From Chloroflexota bacterium (GTDB lineage Bacteria; Chloroflexota; Chloroflexia; Thermomicrobiales; UBA6265), in contig JAFAEX010000039.1 in NCBI GenBank assembly GCA_023423795.1, positions 1 to 15,112 on the forward strand: DNA of 15,112 bases, in the 5' to 3' direction. A program made the position numbers and the translations under genes. The notes under the pieces were generated by a model, which did not search any database, was not told where the DNA came from, and saw nothing but the letters and a program-made list of their open reading frames with translations. Of the stretch, positions 1 to 6,815 are shown piece after piece; the stretch's first letter is position 1, and every line of letters begins with the position of its first letter.

Positions 1-15
1 GGGTATGACCCACCT

Positions 16-50
16 CACCCGACACCCAACACCCGACACCCGACACCGGG
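16..50. repeat. Heptamer tandem repeat (CACCCGA-type)
   Basis: Five 7-bp units run in tandem just before the first gene: CACCCGA, CACCCAA, CACCCGA, CACCCGA and a degenerate CACCGGG. The array ends one base before the likely ribosome site of the permease gene. A translated extension of the permease through this array (from the ATG at 5) would be low-complexity, so the array is read as intergenic. A related array of 7-bp units (GTGCTGG/CAGCACY) sits at 6740-6794. Confidence 0.8.
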
Positions 51-64
51 CAGGAGCGACGGCG

Positions 65-1009
65 ATGGCGCAGGCGACGGCCGCGACGACGGCGGGGCGG
101 GGCGGCATGACCGCCCGCCGGCGGGCGGAGCGCGGGCTGGTCCGCGCCGGTTGGCTGATGGTGCTGCCGGCCCTGCTGCTCGTCGCCGTCTTCACCCTTT
201 ACCCGTTCGGCTACGCCGCGTGGGAAAGCACGCGCATCTCGTCGCCGCTCTTCCCGCCCGAGTTCGTCGGGTGGCAGAACTTCCGCGACGTCCTCCGCAG
301 CGACTACTTCCTCGGGGCATCGCGGGCGACGCTGCTGTTCGCGGCGGTCACGACGCCGCTGCTGGTGGGGATCGGGCTACTGGTCGCGCTGCTGCTCAAC
401 GAACCGTTCCGGGGCAACACGGTGCTGCGGGCGGGAATGCTGCTGCCGTGGGCGATCCCGGCCAGCGCCGCCGGCGTCATCTGGCAGTGGGTGTTCCTCG
501 ATAGCTGGGGCGCGCTCAACGCCGGGCTCTACTCGATCGGGCTGATCGACGAGTACATCGAGTGGCTGACGACGCCGAACCTGGCGCGGTTCGCGGTGAT
601 CGTCGTCTTCCTCTGGACGCAGATTCCGCTGACGTCGGTGTTGCTGCTGGCGGCGCTGCAGGGCATCCCGGACGACCTCTACGAAGCGGCGGCGCTCGAC
701 GGGGCCGGCCCGATCGGCCGGTTCCTCGCCATCACGCTGCCGGGCATCCGGCCGATGCTGGTGATCGCGGCGCTTTACGGACTGCTGATGGCGGTGACAA
801 ACTTCGACATCACCTACTCCCTCACCCACGGCGGGCCGGGTTCGGCAACGACGATGCTGACCTACTTCACGTGGGCCGAGAGCTTCAAGATGCTCGATTT
901 CGGGCGCGGTTCGGCGCTGGCGCTGGTGATCGCGGCCGGGTCGCTGGTGGCGATCTTCGCGCTGCTGCGGGCGTTGCCGAAGGACGCCCTGCCGGGGTCG
1001 GAGCGATGA
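65..1009 (+). CDS. Carbohydrate-type ABC transporter permease, first subunit (MalF/UgpA-like)
   Basis: Inner-membrane subunit of a binding-protein-dependent ABC importer of the sugar (CUT1) class, 314 residues. A hydrophobic segment at about residues 29-48 is followed by a periplasmic stretch containing the FVGWQNF motif usual after the first helix of MalF-like subunits. At least five more hydrophobic segments follow. The EAA loop that docks on the ATPase is at about residues 207-226 (EAAALDGAGPIGRFLAITLP), and the NFDITYSLTHGGPG motif is typical of the family. I chose the ATG at 65 because AGGAG lies 8 bases upstream at 52-56; an in-frame ATG at 5 would run through a tandem repeat, and ATG at 107 is a later alternative. 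The stop overlaps the start of the next permease, so the two are co-translated. The binding protein and ATPase are not visible, and the substrate cannot be told from the permease alone. Confidence 0.93.
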   Translation: MAQATAATTAGRGGMTARRRAERGLVRAGWLMVLPALLLVAVFTLYPFGYAAWESTRISSPLFPPEFVGWQNFRDVLRSDYFLGASRATLLFAAVTTPLLVGIGLLVALLLNEPFRGNTVLRAGMLLPWAIPASAAGVIWQWVFLDSWGALNAGLYSIGLIDEYIEWLTTPNLARFAVIVVFLWTQIPLTSVLLLAALQGIPDDLYEAAALDGAGPIGRFLAITLPGIRPMLVIAALYGLLMAVTNFDITYSLTHGGPGSATTMLTYFTWAESFKMLDFGRGSALALVIAAGSLVAIFALLRALPKDALPGSER

Positions 1010-1896
1010 ACCGGCGTTCGCCGCTCCAGCGGGTGCTAGTCTACGCCGGGGCGCTGCTGCTGGCGGTGTTCTGGTTTGGGCCGTTCGTGCTGGTCGCGCT
1101 CGGCAGCGTGATCCCGGAAGGCAACCTCGTCTCCTTCCCGCCGAACTGGTTCGCCTCGCCGCCGTTCCTCGGCAACTACGACTACATCTTCACCGGCGAG
1201 ATCCCGCAAACCTACGAGCAGCGCGGCGCGATGCGGAGCATGATCTCGACCGAGGTCCGGCAGGTGCCGCGCGCCATCCTCAACTCGTTCCTCGTCGCCT
1301 TTGCGACGATGCTGGTCAGCCTCGTCTTCGGCAGCATCGCCGCCTACGCCTTCGCCCGGCTGCGCTTCCCGGGGCGGGGCGGCGTCTTCAACTTCGTGCT
1401 GCTGAGCCGGTTGATCCCGACCGTCGCGCTGGCGGTGCCCTACTACGCGATCGTGCAGCGGATGGGGCTGCTCAACACCTACTGGGCGCTGATCGCGATC
1501 TATTCGGTGCTGACGCTGCCGTTCACGACGCTGGTGCTGACGCTCTACTTCCGCAACATCCCGGCCGAAATCGACGAAGCGGCGCAGATCGAAGGGGCGT
1601 CGCCGTGGCGGGTGCTCTGGGACATCGTGCTGCCGCTTTCCGCACCGAGCCTGATTGGGACAGGGTTGTTCGCGTTCATGCTGGCCTACGGCGAGTTCCT
1701 GTTCGCGCTGCTGATCACCACCAGCGCCGAGCGGCGCACGCTGCCGGTGATCCTCGCGACCGTTTCGGTCAACCCGGATGTCTCGTGGGGCCTGCTGATG
1801 GCGGCGATTTCGCTCGGAGCGCTGCCGACGTTGCTGCTGGCGATCCCGGTCTGGCGGTTCATGGTGCGCGGGCTGACGGCCGGCGCGTCCCGATAG
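1006..1896 (+). CDS. Carbohydrate-type ABC transporter permease, second subunit (MalG/UgpE-like)
   Basis: Partner membrane subunit of the same importer, 296 residues. It has an N-terminal hydrophobic segment (about residues 10-34), a periplasmic insert of about 50 residues, then further hydrophobic segments beginning near residue 92. RAILNSFLVAFATMLVSL is the usual start of the transport core in MalG-like proteins. The EAA loop is at about 188-213 (EIDEAAQIEGASPWRVLWDI). The C-terminus ends in a short basic tail (VWRFMVRGLTAGASR). The start codon overlaps the stop of the first permease in an ATGA arrangement, which fixes the start and argues for translational coupling and a heterodimeric permease. 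The periplasmic insert (about 36-90) contains a motif-poor stretch that varies across the family. Family membership is very secure; substrate is unknown. Confidence 0.93.
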   Translation: MNRRSPLQRVLVYAGALLLAVFWFGPFVLVALGSVIPEGNLVSFPPNWFASPPFLGNYDYIFTGEIPQTYEQRGAMRSMISTEVRQVPRAILNSFLVAFATMLVSLVFGSIAAYAFARLRFPGRGGVFNFVLLSRLIPTVALAVPYYAIVQRMGLLNTYWALIAIYSVLTLPFTTLVLTLYFRNIPAEIDEAAQIEGASPWRVLWDIVLPLSAPSLIGTGLFAFMLAYGEFLFALLITTSAERRTLPVILATVSVNPDVSWGLLMAAISLGALPTLLLAIPVWRFMVRGLTAGASR

Positions 1897-1915
1897 CGGG
1901 GAGGGCGAGCGCGCG

Positions 1916-2725
1916 ATGGAGCCAGCCGGCACGGTCGAACTGGCGAAGATGACGTCGCCCGAGGCGGGCGCGGCGCTGGCGCGGGCCGAAGTCGCGATCG
2001 TGCCGGTGGGCGCGACGGAGCAGCACGGGCCGAACCTGAGCCTCGAAACGGACACCGCGATCGCGTGCCACCTCGCGCGGCGGATCGCCGAGGAGATCGC
2101 CCCGCTGGCGGTGGTCACGCCGCCGCTGCCGTTCGGGGTGAGCCACCACCATATGCGGTTTCCTGGCACGCTGACGCTGTCGCCGGACACGTTCCAGGCG
2201 GTGCTGCTGGACGTGTGCGAGAGCCTGCGGCGGCACGGGGCGCGGCGGGTCTTCATCGTCGATGGGCACGCGGGCAACCAGGGCGCGCTCGACGTGCTGA
2301 TGACGAAACTGCGGTTCGAACGGGGCATCCCGGCGGCCTACCTCTTCTATTTCACGCTGGTGGGCGACACCATCCGGGAAGGGGTGGCGACGGGGCGCTG
2401 GGGCCACGCCTGCGAACTCGAAGCGTCGCTCGGGCTCGCGCTCCAGCCGGACATCGTGCACCACGAGGCGCTGCGGCCCGGCGAGATCCTGCCGCCGGCG
2501 CTGCCCTACGCCGACCCGTGGCAGCCGCACCGGCTGGGCGTTCCGCTCTGGTTCGACGAAATCACCGCCAACGGCGCGCTAGGCGACGCGCGGGAAGCAA
2601 GCGCCGAGTTCGGGGAATCGGTCGTCGCCTCGATCGTCGAGCGCGCGGGGGAGTTCCTGCGCCGGTTCATCGCCGCCGAGATGGGAACCGAAACCGTGTG
2701 GGACCGGCAAGCGCCCACGTCCTGA
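1916..2725 (+). CDS. Creatininase-family metal-dependent amidohydrolase
   Basis: A 269-residue member of the creatininase / creatinine amidohydrolase family, whose members hydrolyse cyclic or linear amide bonds with two metal ions. Visible signature residues are GATEQHGPNLSLETDT (E35, H37, D46), the HHHMRFPGT substrate-loop motif (77-85), DGHAGN (H118) and GHACELEAS (E168). Most relatives read NGHGGN at the third site; here it is DGHAGN, with the histidine kept. The gene begins 19 bases after the second permease, with GGGGAGGG 11 bases before the ATG, so it probably belongs to the same operon. That suggests the imported compound, or a product of it, is an amide, but this is inference. Creatininase itself, MftE-type peptidases and formamide hydrolases share this fold, so the exact substrate cannot be named. 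Confidence 0.88.
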   Translation: MEPAGTVELAKMTSPEAGAALARAEVAIVPVGATEQHGPNLSLETDTAIACHLARRIAEEIAPLAVVTPPLPFGVSHHHMRFPGTLTLSPDTFQAVLLDVCESLRRHGARRVFIVDGHAGNQGALDVLMTKLRFERGIPAAYLFYFTLVGDTIREGVATGRWGHACELEASLGLALQPDIVHHEALRPGEILPPALPYADPWQPHRLGVPLWFDEITANGALGDAREASAEFGESVVASIVERAGEFLRRFIAAEMGTETVWDRQAPTS

Positions 2726-2735
2726 ATCCCATGCG

Positions 2736-2856
2736 GCCATCCCGAACCTTTCTGGTCATCCCGACCGATCCTCGTCATCCCGAGCCTGCCGAGGGATCTC
2801 TTGGCCGAGTCGGGGAATCGAAGAGCGACGAGATTCCTCGGCAGGCTCGGGATGAC
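2736..2856. repeat. Palindromic intergenic repeat, copy 1, with tandem head units
   Basis: The core is an inverted repeat with 27-base arms at 2774-2800 and 2830-2856. The arm begins GTCATCCCGAGCCTGCCGAG, and the two arms pair at 26 of 27 positions around a 29-base loop. In front of the left arm, the arm's first ten bases recur at exact 19-base spacing: GCCATCCCGA at 2736, GTCATCCCGA at 2755 and the arm itself at 2774. The element follows the amidohydrolase stop and could end or stabilise that transcript. Related copies lie at 9571-9649 and, cut by the window end, at 15078-15112. Confidence 0.88.
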
Positions 2857-2935
2857 GGGGTGTCCCCCTTCCCACGCCGCGCCTCCTGCCGGACAATCGG
2901 CGGACATGCCGAACGCAGCGCAGGGAGGGACCCCG

Positions 2936-3928
2936 ATGTCCGCGCCGAACCGCCCGACCGTCGCCGTCACCAGGATCATCCCGGAGGCCGGGTTGCGTCT
3001 CGTGCGCGAGGCGACCGACATGCGTCTCTGGGAAGAGGAATTGCCGCCGTCGCCGGAGCAACTGGCCGAGCTGCTGAACGGCTGCGACGGCGCACTGACG
3101 CTGTTAACCGACCGCATCGACGGCGCGGTGCTGGACCGGGAGCCGCAATTGAAAGTCGTCAGCAACTTCGCGGTTGGCTTCGACAACGTGGACGTGCCAG
3201 CCGCCAGCAAGCGCGGCGTGGCCGTCTGCAACACGCCCGGCGTGCTGACCAACGCGACCGCCGACGCGACGTGGTCGCTGCTGATGGCGGCGGCGCGGCG
3301 CATCGTCGAGGGCGTGGACTACGTGCGCGCAGGCCGCTGGCAGACGTGGGGCCCGACGCTGCTGCTGGGGCAGGAGGTCACCGGCGCGACGCTCGGCATC
3401 GTCGGGTTCGGGCGGATCGGCAAGGAGGTCGCCAAGCGCGCGCGCGGGTTCGACATGCGGGTGCTGGTCTACGACACCTACCGGGACGAGGCGGCCGAGC
3501 GCGAACTCGGCGCGGAGTTCCGCCCGCTGGACGACCTGTTGCAGGAATCGGACTTCGTGACGCTGCACGTCGCGCTGACCGACGAGACGCACCACCTGAT
3601 GGACGCGAGGGCGTTTTCGCTGATGAAGCCGACGGCGGTGCTGGTCAACGCCGCGCGCGGGCCGGTGGTGGACACCGACGCGCTGGTGGCCGCCCTGCGC
3701 GACGGCACGATCTTCGCCGCCGGGCTGGACGTGACCGACCCGGAGCCGCTGCCGGCCGACCACCCGCTTGTTTCGCTGCCGAATTGCACGATCGTGCCGC
3801 ACACGGCGTCCGGCACCGTGCAGACGCGGGACGCGATGGCGACGCTGGCGGCGCGCAACCTGCTGGCGGTGCTGAACGGGGAGACGCCGCCGGCGTGCGT
3901 CAACCCGGAGGTGCTGGAACGGAAGTAG
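2936..3928 (+). CDS. gyaR: D-2-hydroxyacid dehydrogenase, glyoxylate/hydroxypyruvate reductase type (GyaR-like)
   Basis: A 330-residue cytosolic NAD(P)H-dependent D-2-hydroxyacid dehydrogenase that most resembles glyoxylate reductase / glycerate dehydrogenase. The substrate domain carries SNFAVGFDNVDVPAASKRGV (76-95) followed by NTPGVLTNATADATWSLL, both typical of the GyaR/GRHPR branch. The Rossmann motif is GIVGFGRIG (154-162). The catalytic triad is R241 in NAARGPVVD, E270 in DPEPLPADHP and H289 in PHTASGT. The start is set at ATG 2936 because GGGAGGGA lies just upstream; the in-frame ATG at 2801 would start inside the palindromic repeat. The gene stands alone about 210 bases after the amidohydrolase. 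It may link C2 compounds to glycerate, but related phosphoglycerate or lactate dehydrogenases cannot be fully excluded. Confidence 0.9.
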   Translation: MSAPNRPTVAVTRIIPEAGLRLVREATDMRLWEEELPPSPEQLAELLNGCDGALTLLTDRIDGAVLDREPQLKVVSNFAVGFDNVDVPAASKRGVAVCNTPGVLTNATADATWSLLMAAARRIVEGVDYVRAGRWQTWGPTLLLGQEVTGATLGIVGFGRIGKEVAKRARGFDMRVLVYDTYRDEAAERELGAEFRPLDDLLQESDFVTLHVALTDETHHLMDARAFSLMKPTAVLVNAARGPVVDTDALVAALRDGTIFAAGLDVTDPEPLPADHPLVSLPNCTIVPHTASGTVQTRDAMATLAARNLLAVLNGETPPACVNPEVLERK

Positions 3929-3967
3929 CGGCGCCGGCTGCCTCCCGGCGGCGCCGGCTGCCTCCCG
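3928..3967. repeat. 20-bp perfect tandem duplication after the reductase gene
   Basis: Two identical 20-base copies at 3928-3947 and 3948-3967, each reading GCGGCGCCGGCTGCCTCCCG. The first begins at the last base of the stop codon. There are only two copies, consistent with a recent slippage event. Confidence 0.9.
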
Positions 3968-3991
3968 ATGGAACGCCGCTCGGTCGTCATT

Positions 3992-4014
3992 AGGGAGGGC
4001 CACGTGCCCTCCCT
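3992..4014. terminator. Hairpin downstream of the reductase gene, possible terminator
   Basis: AGGGAGGGC (3992-4000) pairs perfectly with GCCCTCCCT (4006-4014) around a five-base loop, CACGT. No T-run follows, so intrinsic termination is unproven. A smaller stem (GGGACA 4026-4031 with TGTCCC 4044-4049) lies just beyond. Lying between convergent genes, it could serve either strand. Confidence 0.5.
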
Positions 4015-4142
4015 CGGGAATGGGTGGGACAAGAGAGAGCGCGTGTCCCTCCACCAACGGCGATGCAGAGAACGCCGCGTTGCCCTGACCACCGGCACAA
4101 CCGCACGGCTCTCGTCTTACCGACATCGGCACCGGCGATCCC

Positions 4143-4301
4143 CTACCCGCGCTGGCGGCCGCGATCGAGGCCCGCGCCGACGGCGACGGCGAGCGCGATG
4201 CCGATGGCGACGCCGATGCCGACGTTGCCGATTGCCGCCCCGATGCCGACGCCGAGGGCGACCCCAACCGCCATCGCCATGCCGATTCGCCCCGCCGTCA
4301 T
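4143..4301 (-). CDS. Small glycine-zipper membrane peptide, 52 residues
   Basis: A short minus-strand gene reading MTAGRIGMAMAVGVALGVGI at its start. Residues 7-45 are almost entirely Gly, Ala, Val, Ile and Leu with Gly at regular spacing (GVGIGAAIGNVGIGVAIG), the pattern of a glycine-zipper membrane helix pair. The tail is basic and polar (DRGRQRG). AGGAGG lies 7 bases before the ATG, a near-ideal ribosome site, which is the best evidence that this is a gene and not chance. Small glycine-zipper proteins of this kind are common in bacteria and largely uncharacterised; I know of no assigned function. The gene sits alone between two plus-strand genes, and no clear promoter is visible. The alternating composition could in principle be a low-complexity artefact of GC-rich DNA, but the ribosome site and the clean stop argue against that. 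Confidence 0.72.
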   Translation of the reverse strand: MTAGRIGMAMAVGVALGVGIGAAIGNVGIGVAIGIALAVAVGAGLDRGRQRG

Positions 4302-4641
4302 CGCCTTGCCTCCTTCGATCGCCGGCGTCCGCGAGTTCGCCGCCCGATCCCTGCACCGCGCCTGCCACCGCGTGATTCCGACAGGCCAGGCGGCGGGCAG
4401 GAGGCTTCACGACGCGACGGCGGTGGGCCGATCCGGTGGGGGCGACGACGAGGAAGCGGGCGCGAGCAGCGGCCGAACTTGCCGGATTTCGGCCGGCTGA
4501 TGCAGCAACCGTGCCTGTCGTCGGCGGCGAACCGGTCCTGCATCGCTGGATCGGCTTGTATACTTCCGCCATTGCGATCGTGCGGCGGCTGGCCGTCGCG
4601 CGGCGCCACGCGTTCCACGCATCGAGAGGTGACCCCCAGCC
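4302..4641. other. Intergenic spacer between divergent genes
   Basis: About 340 bases separate the minus-strand glycine-zipper gene from the plus-strand oxidoreductase. No convincing gene is seen; open frames here have no recognisable content. It holds a small dyad, CGGCCGAA (4470-4477) with TTCGGCCG (4488-4495), a possible -10 box at 4559-4564, and the oxidoreductase ribosome site (GAGAGGTGA, 4624-4632). Confidence 0.6.
4559..4564 (+). promoter_or_regulatory. Possible -10 box for the oxidoreductase gene
   Basis: TATACT fits the -10 consensus at five of six positions and stands out in GC-rich surroundings, 77 bases before the start codon. No good -35 box is found 16-18 bases upstream, so this is a weak call. 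Confidence 0.3.
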
Positions 4642-6735
4642 ATGTTCCGCTGCAAGGTCTGCGGGTGGATCCACGAGGGGGCGACTCCGCCCGCCGAATG
4701 CCCGTCGTGCGGATCGACCGCCGACCGGTTCCGGCCGATGGACCTGGCCGAAATCAACGCCGTCACCGGCGAACTCGCCTCCTGGGGCGAGGCCGGTCAG
4801 GGGTTCGACGACATCGAGGTCGAGACCGGCCGCCGCATCCGGCTGCTGGCGTTCGTGGATGCCTCGTTCTACACCCCGTTCGTGATCCGCTCGGGCAAAC
4901 GCTACCCGATCTACACCGGGGACCCGCAGTGGTTCTCGGACAACATCCCGTGCATGACGGCCTGCCCGTCGCACACCGACATTTCGCGCTACATCGCGCT
5001 GATCGCCGACGGGCGGTACGCCGACTCCTATGAGTTGAACCGGGAGCACAACGTCTTCCCGGGCTGCCTTGGCCGGATGTGCGCCCGCCCCTGCGAGGAC
5101 GCCTGCCGCCGCAAGGAGATCGACGCGCCGATCGGCATCTGCTACCTGAAGCGGGTGGCGTCAGATTACCGCGGCGAAACCCGGCGCGAATCGCCGCCGC
5201 CGCCGAACGGGCTCACCGCCGCCATCATCGGCGCCGGGGCGAACGGCCTCACGGTCGGCCGCCAACTCGCCCGCAAGGGGTACAAGGTCACCATCTTCGA
5301 GCGCTACCCGGTGCCGGGCGGCGTCATGTGGGTGGGTGTTCCCGAGTGGCGCTTGCCGCGCGACGTCATCCTGGACGAGGCGCAGCAGATCGTCGATCTC
5401 GGTATCGACATCCGCTACAACACTGAGGTCGGGCGCGACATCACGCTCCAGGAACTGTCCGATTCGTACGACGCGGTCGTCATCTCGGCCGGGTGCCAGA
5501 TCGCGTCGGAACTGGGCGTGGAAGGCGAGCACCTCGAAGGGGTCGTCTCCGGCCTGAAGTTCCTGGAAGACGTCTCCCTCGGCCAGCACGACGTCTGGGT
5601 GGGGAAGCGCGTCGTCACCATCGGCGGCGGCTTCACCTCGATGGACTGCGTGCGCACCGTGATGCGGATGGGCGCCGAAGCGTCGATCATGACCTACCGG
5701 CGCTCCATCCAGGAGATCCCGGTTGACGAGATCGAACTGGAAGAAGCCGAGATCGAGGGCGTGGAGATCATGTACATGGTCGCCCCGACCCGCGTCATCG
5801 ACGACGGCAACGGGCGCGTCGCCGGGCTGGAACTGGTCCGCAACGAACTCGGCGCGCCCGACGACAAGGGCCGCCGCCGGCCAGAGCCGGTCAAGGGCTC
5901 GGAATTCGTTATCCCCTGCGACATGGTGCTGGTCGCCATCGGCCAGCGGCAGGACAACCGGCTGCTGACCGGGGTGGAGGTCGAAACCGACCGCCGCGGC
6001 GTGCCGCTGCTCAACCAGAACCTCAAGACGCAGTTGCCGAACGTCTGGGCGGCCGGCGACTACGTGGTGAACCCGACGAACTTCATTTCCTCGATCGGCG
6101 AGGGCAAGCGCGTCGCCGAGATCATCGACCAGGAACTGCGCGGCGCGCAGCCGAAGGTCAAGGAGATGGAGATCACCCGCGTTCCGACCGAGTTCGTGGC
6201 GACGCCGAACGCGCTGGTCTCCGAGGGCATCGCGGAGTGGAGCCTGACGGCGATGAGCCGCCGCCTCGTCTGGGGCGACGACTACGCCGGGGTGGGGCGG
6301 CAGATGATGCCGAGCCTGCCGGTGGACGCCCGCGGCATGCACACCGGCGACACCACGCTGGAGGTCGAAATCGGCTACACCAAACCGATCGGCTTCGAAG
6401 AGGCGAAGCGTTGCCTCCAGTGCCAGCTCAACATCTTCATCGACGGCAACCGCTGCATCCTCTGCAACTCCTGCGCGGACGTTTGCCCGCACAACTGCAT
6501 CGAGATGATCTCGCTGGAGCGGATCGCTTCGATCGACAACGACGAGGAACTGGCGGCGATGGCCCGCGCCGAACTCGGCCCGAACGCGGCGGCGATGATC
6601 ATCGACGAGCGGGCCTGCATCCGCTGCGGCCTGTGCGTGGACTGGTGCCCGACCGAGTGCCTGACGATGGACCATTTCCGGCTCACCCCGGCGGAAGAGC
6701 GCGAAAGCGTCGATCTGTCGATCATCGCCTGGTAG
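4642..6735 (+). CDS. Rubredoxin / GltD-like FAD-NAD(P) oxidoreductase / di-[4Fe-4S] fusion protein
   Basis: A 697-residue predicted cytosolic electron-transfer flavoprotein built of several modules. Residues 4-23 form a rubredoxin-type metal knuckle (C4, C7, C20, C23). Residues 104-155 hold a GltD/dihydropyrimidine-dehydrogenase-type iron-sulfur domain (C104, C108, C142, C147, C151, C155). The FAD motif is IGAGANGLTVGRQLARKG (196-213), the second dinucleotide motif is VVTIGGGFTSMDC (324-336), and YRR at 352-354 is the usual NADPH-phosphate contact in GltD relatives. A second FAD motif is AAGDYVVNPTNF (470-481). The C-terminus carries two [4Fe-4S] ferredoxin motifs (C605-C608-C611-C615 and C659-C662-C665-C669). 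The start has GAGAGGTGA about 9 bases upstream. GltD and NfnB normally work with a large or flavin partner; none is encoded here. The physiological donor and acceptor are unknown. Confidence 0.9.
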   Translation: MFRCKVCGWIHEGATPPAECPSCGSTADRFRPMDLAEINAVTGELASWGEAGQGFDDIEVETGRRIRLLAFVDASFYTPFVIRSGKRYPIYTGDPQWFSDNIPCMTACPSHTDISRYIALIADGRYADSYELNREHNVFPGCLGRMCARPCEDACRRKEIDAPIGICYLKRVASDYRGETRRESPPPPNGLTAAIIGAGANGLTVGRQLARKGYKVTIFERYPVPGGVMWVGVPEWRLPRDVILDEAQQIVDLGIDIRYNTEVGRDITLQELSDSYDAVVISAGCQIASELGVEGEHLEGVVSGLKFLEDVSLGQHDVWVGKRVVTIGGGFTSMDCVRTVMRMGAEASIMTYRRSIQEIPVDEIELEEAEIEGVEIMYMVAPTRVIDDGNGRVAGLELVRNELGAPDDKGRRRPEPVKGSEFVIPCDMVLVAIGQRQDNRLLTGVEVETDRRGVPLLNQNLKTQLPNVWAAGDYVVNPTNFISSIGEGKRVAEIIDQELRGAQPKVKEMEITRVPTEFVATPNALVSEGIAEWSLTAMSRRLVWGDDYAGVGRQMMPSLPVDARGMHTGDTTLEVEIGYTKPIGFEEAKRCLQCQLNIFIDGNRCILCNSCADVCPHNCIEMISLERIASIDNDEELAAMARAELGPNAAAMIIDERACIRCGLCVDWCPTECLTMDHFRLTPAEERESVDLSIIAW

Positions 6736-6739
6736 ACGC

Positions 6740-6794
6740 GGTGCTGGGTGCTGAATCTCCGATTTCCGGCGGTGAGCACCCAGCACTCAGCACC
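6740..6794. repeat. Heptamer-based inverted repeat between oxidoreductase and PHA-system gene
   Basis: GTGCTGGGTGCT (6741-6752) pairs perfectly with AGCACCCAGCAC (6775-6786) around a 22-base loop, and a further unit, TCAGCACC, follows. Both sides are made of 7-bp units (GTGCTGG, GTGCTGA / GAGCACC, CAGCACT, CAGCACC), akin to the heptamer array at 16-50. It starts five bases after the oxidoreductase stop and may end or attenuate that transcript. Confidence 0.8.
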
Positions 6795-6815
6795 ATGAAT
6801 ACGGAGGCTGCCAGA

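Noticed and set aside
562..1005. Upstream extension of the second permease frame (open from 562)
   Set aside because: The added residues are Gly/Arg/Asp-rich and overlap the first permease; the ATGA junction at 1006 gives a proper family N-terminus.
2065..3993. Very long plus-strand open frame over the amidohydrolase and reductase
   Set aside because: Its translation is Arg/Ala/Gly-rich shadow sequence with no motifs, while both overlapped genes have clear catalytic residues in their own frames.
5161..6786. 541-codon minus-strand open frame opposite the oxidoreductase
   Set aside because: It is rich in His, Arg, Asp and Val with no recognisable domain, as expected for the complement of a GC-rich gene.
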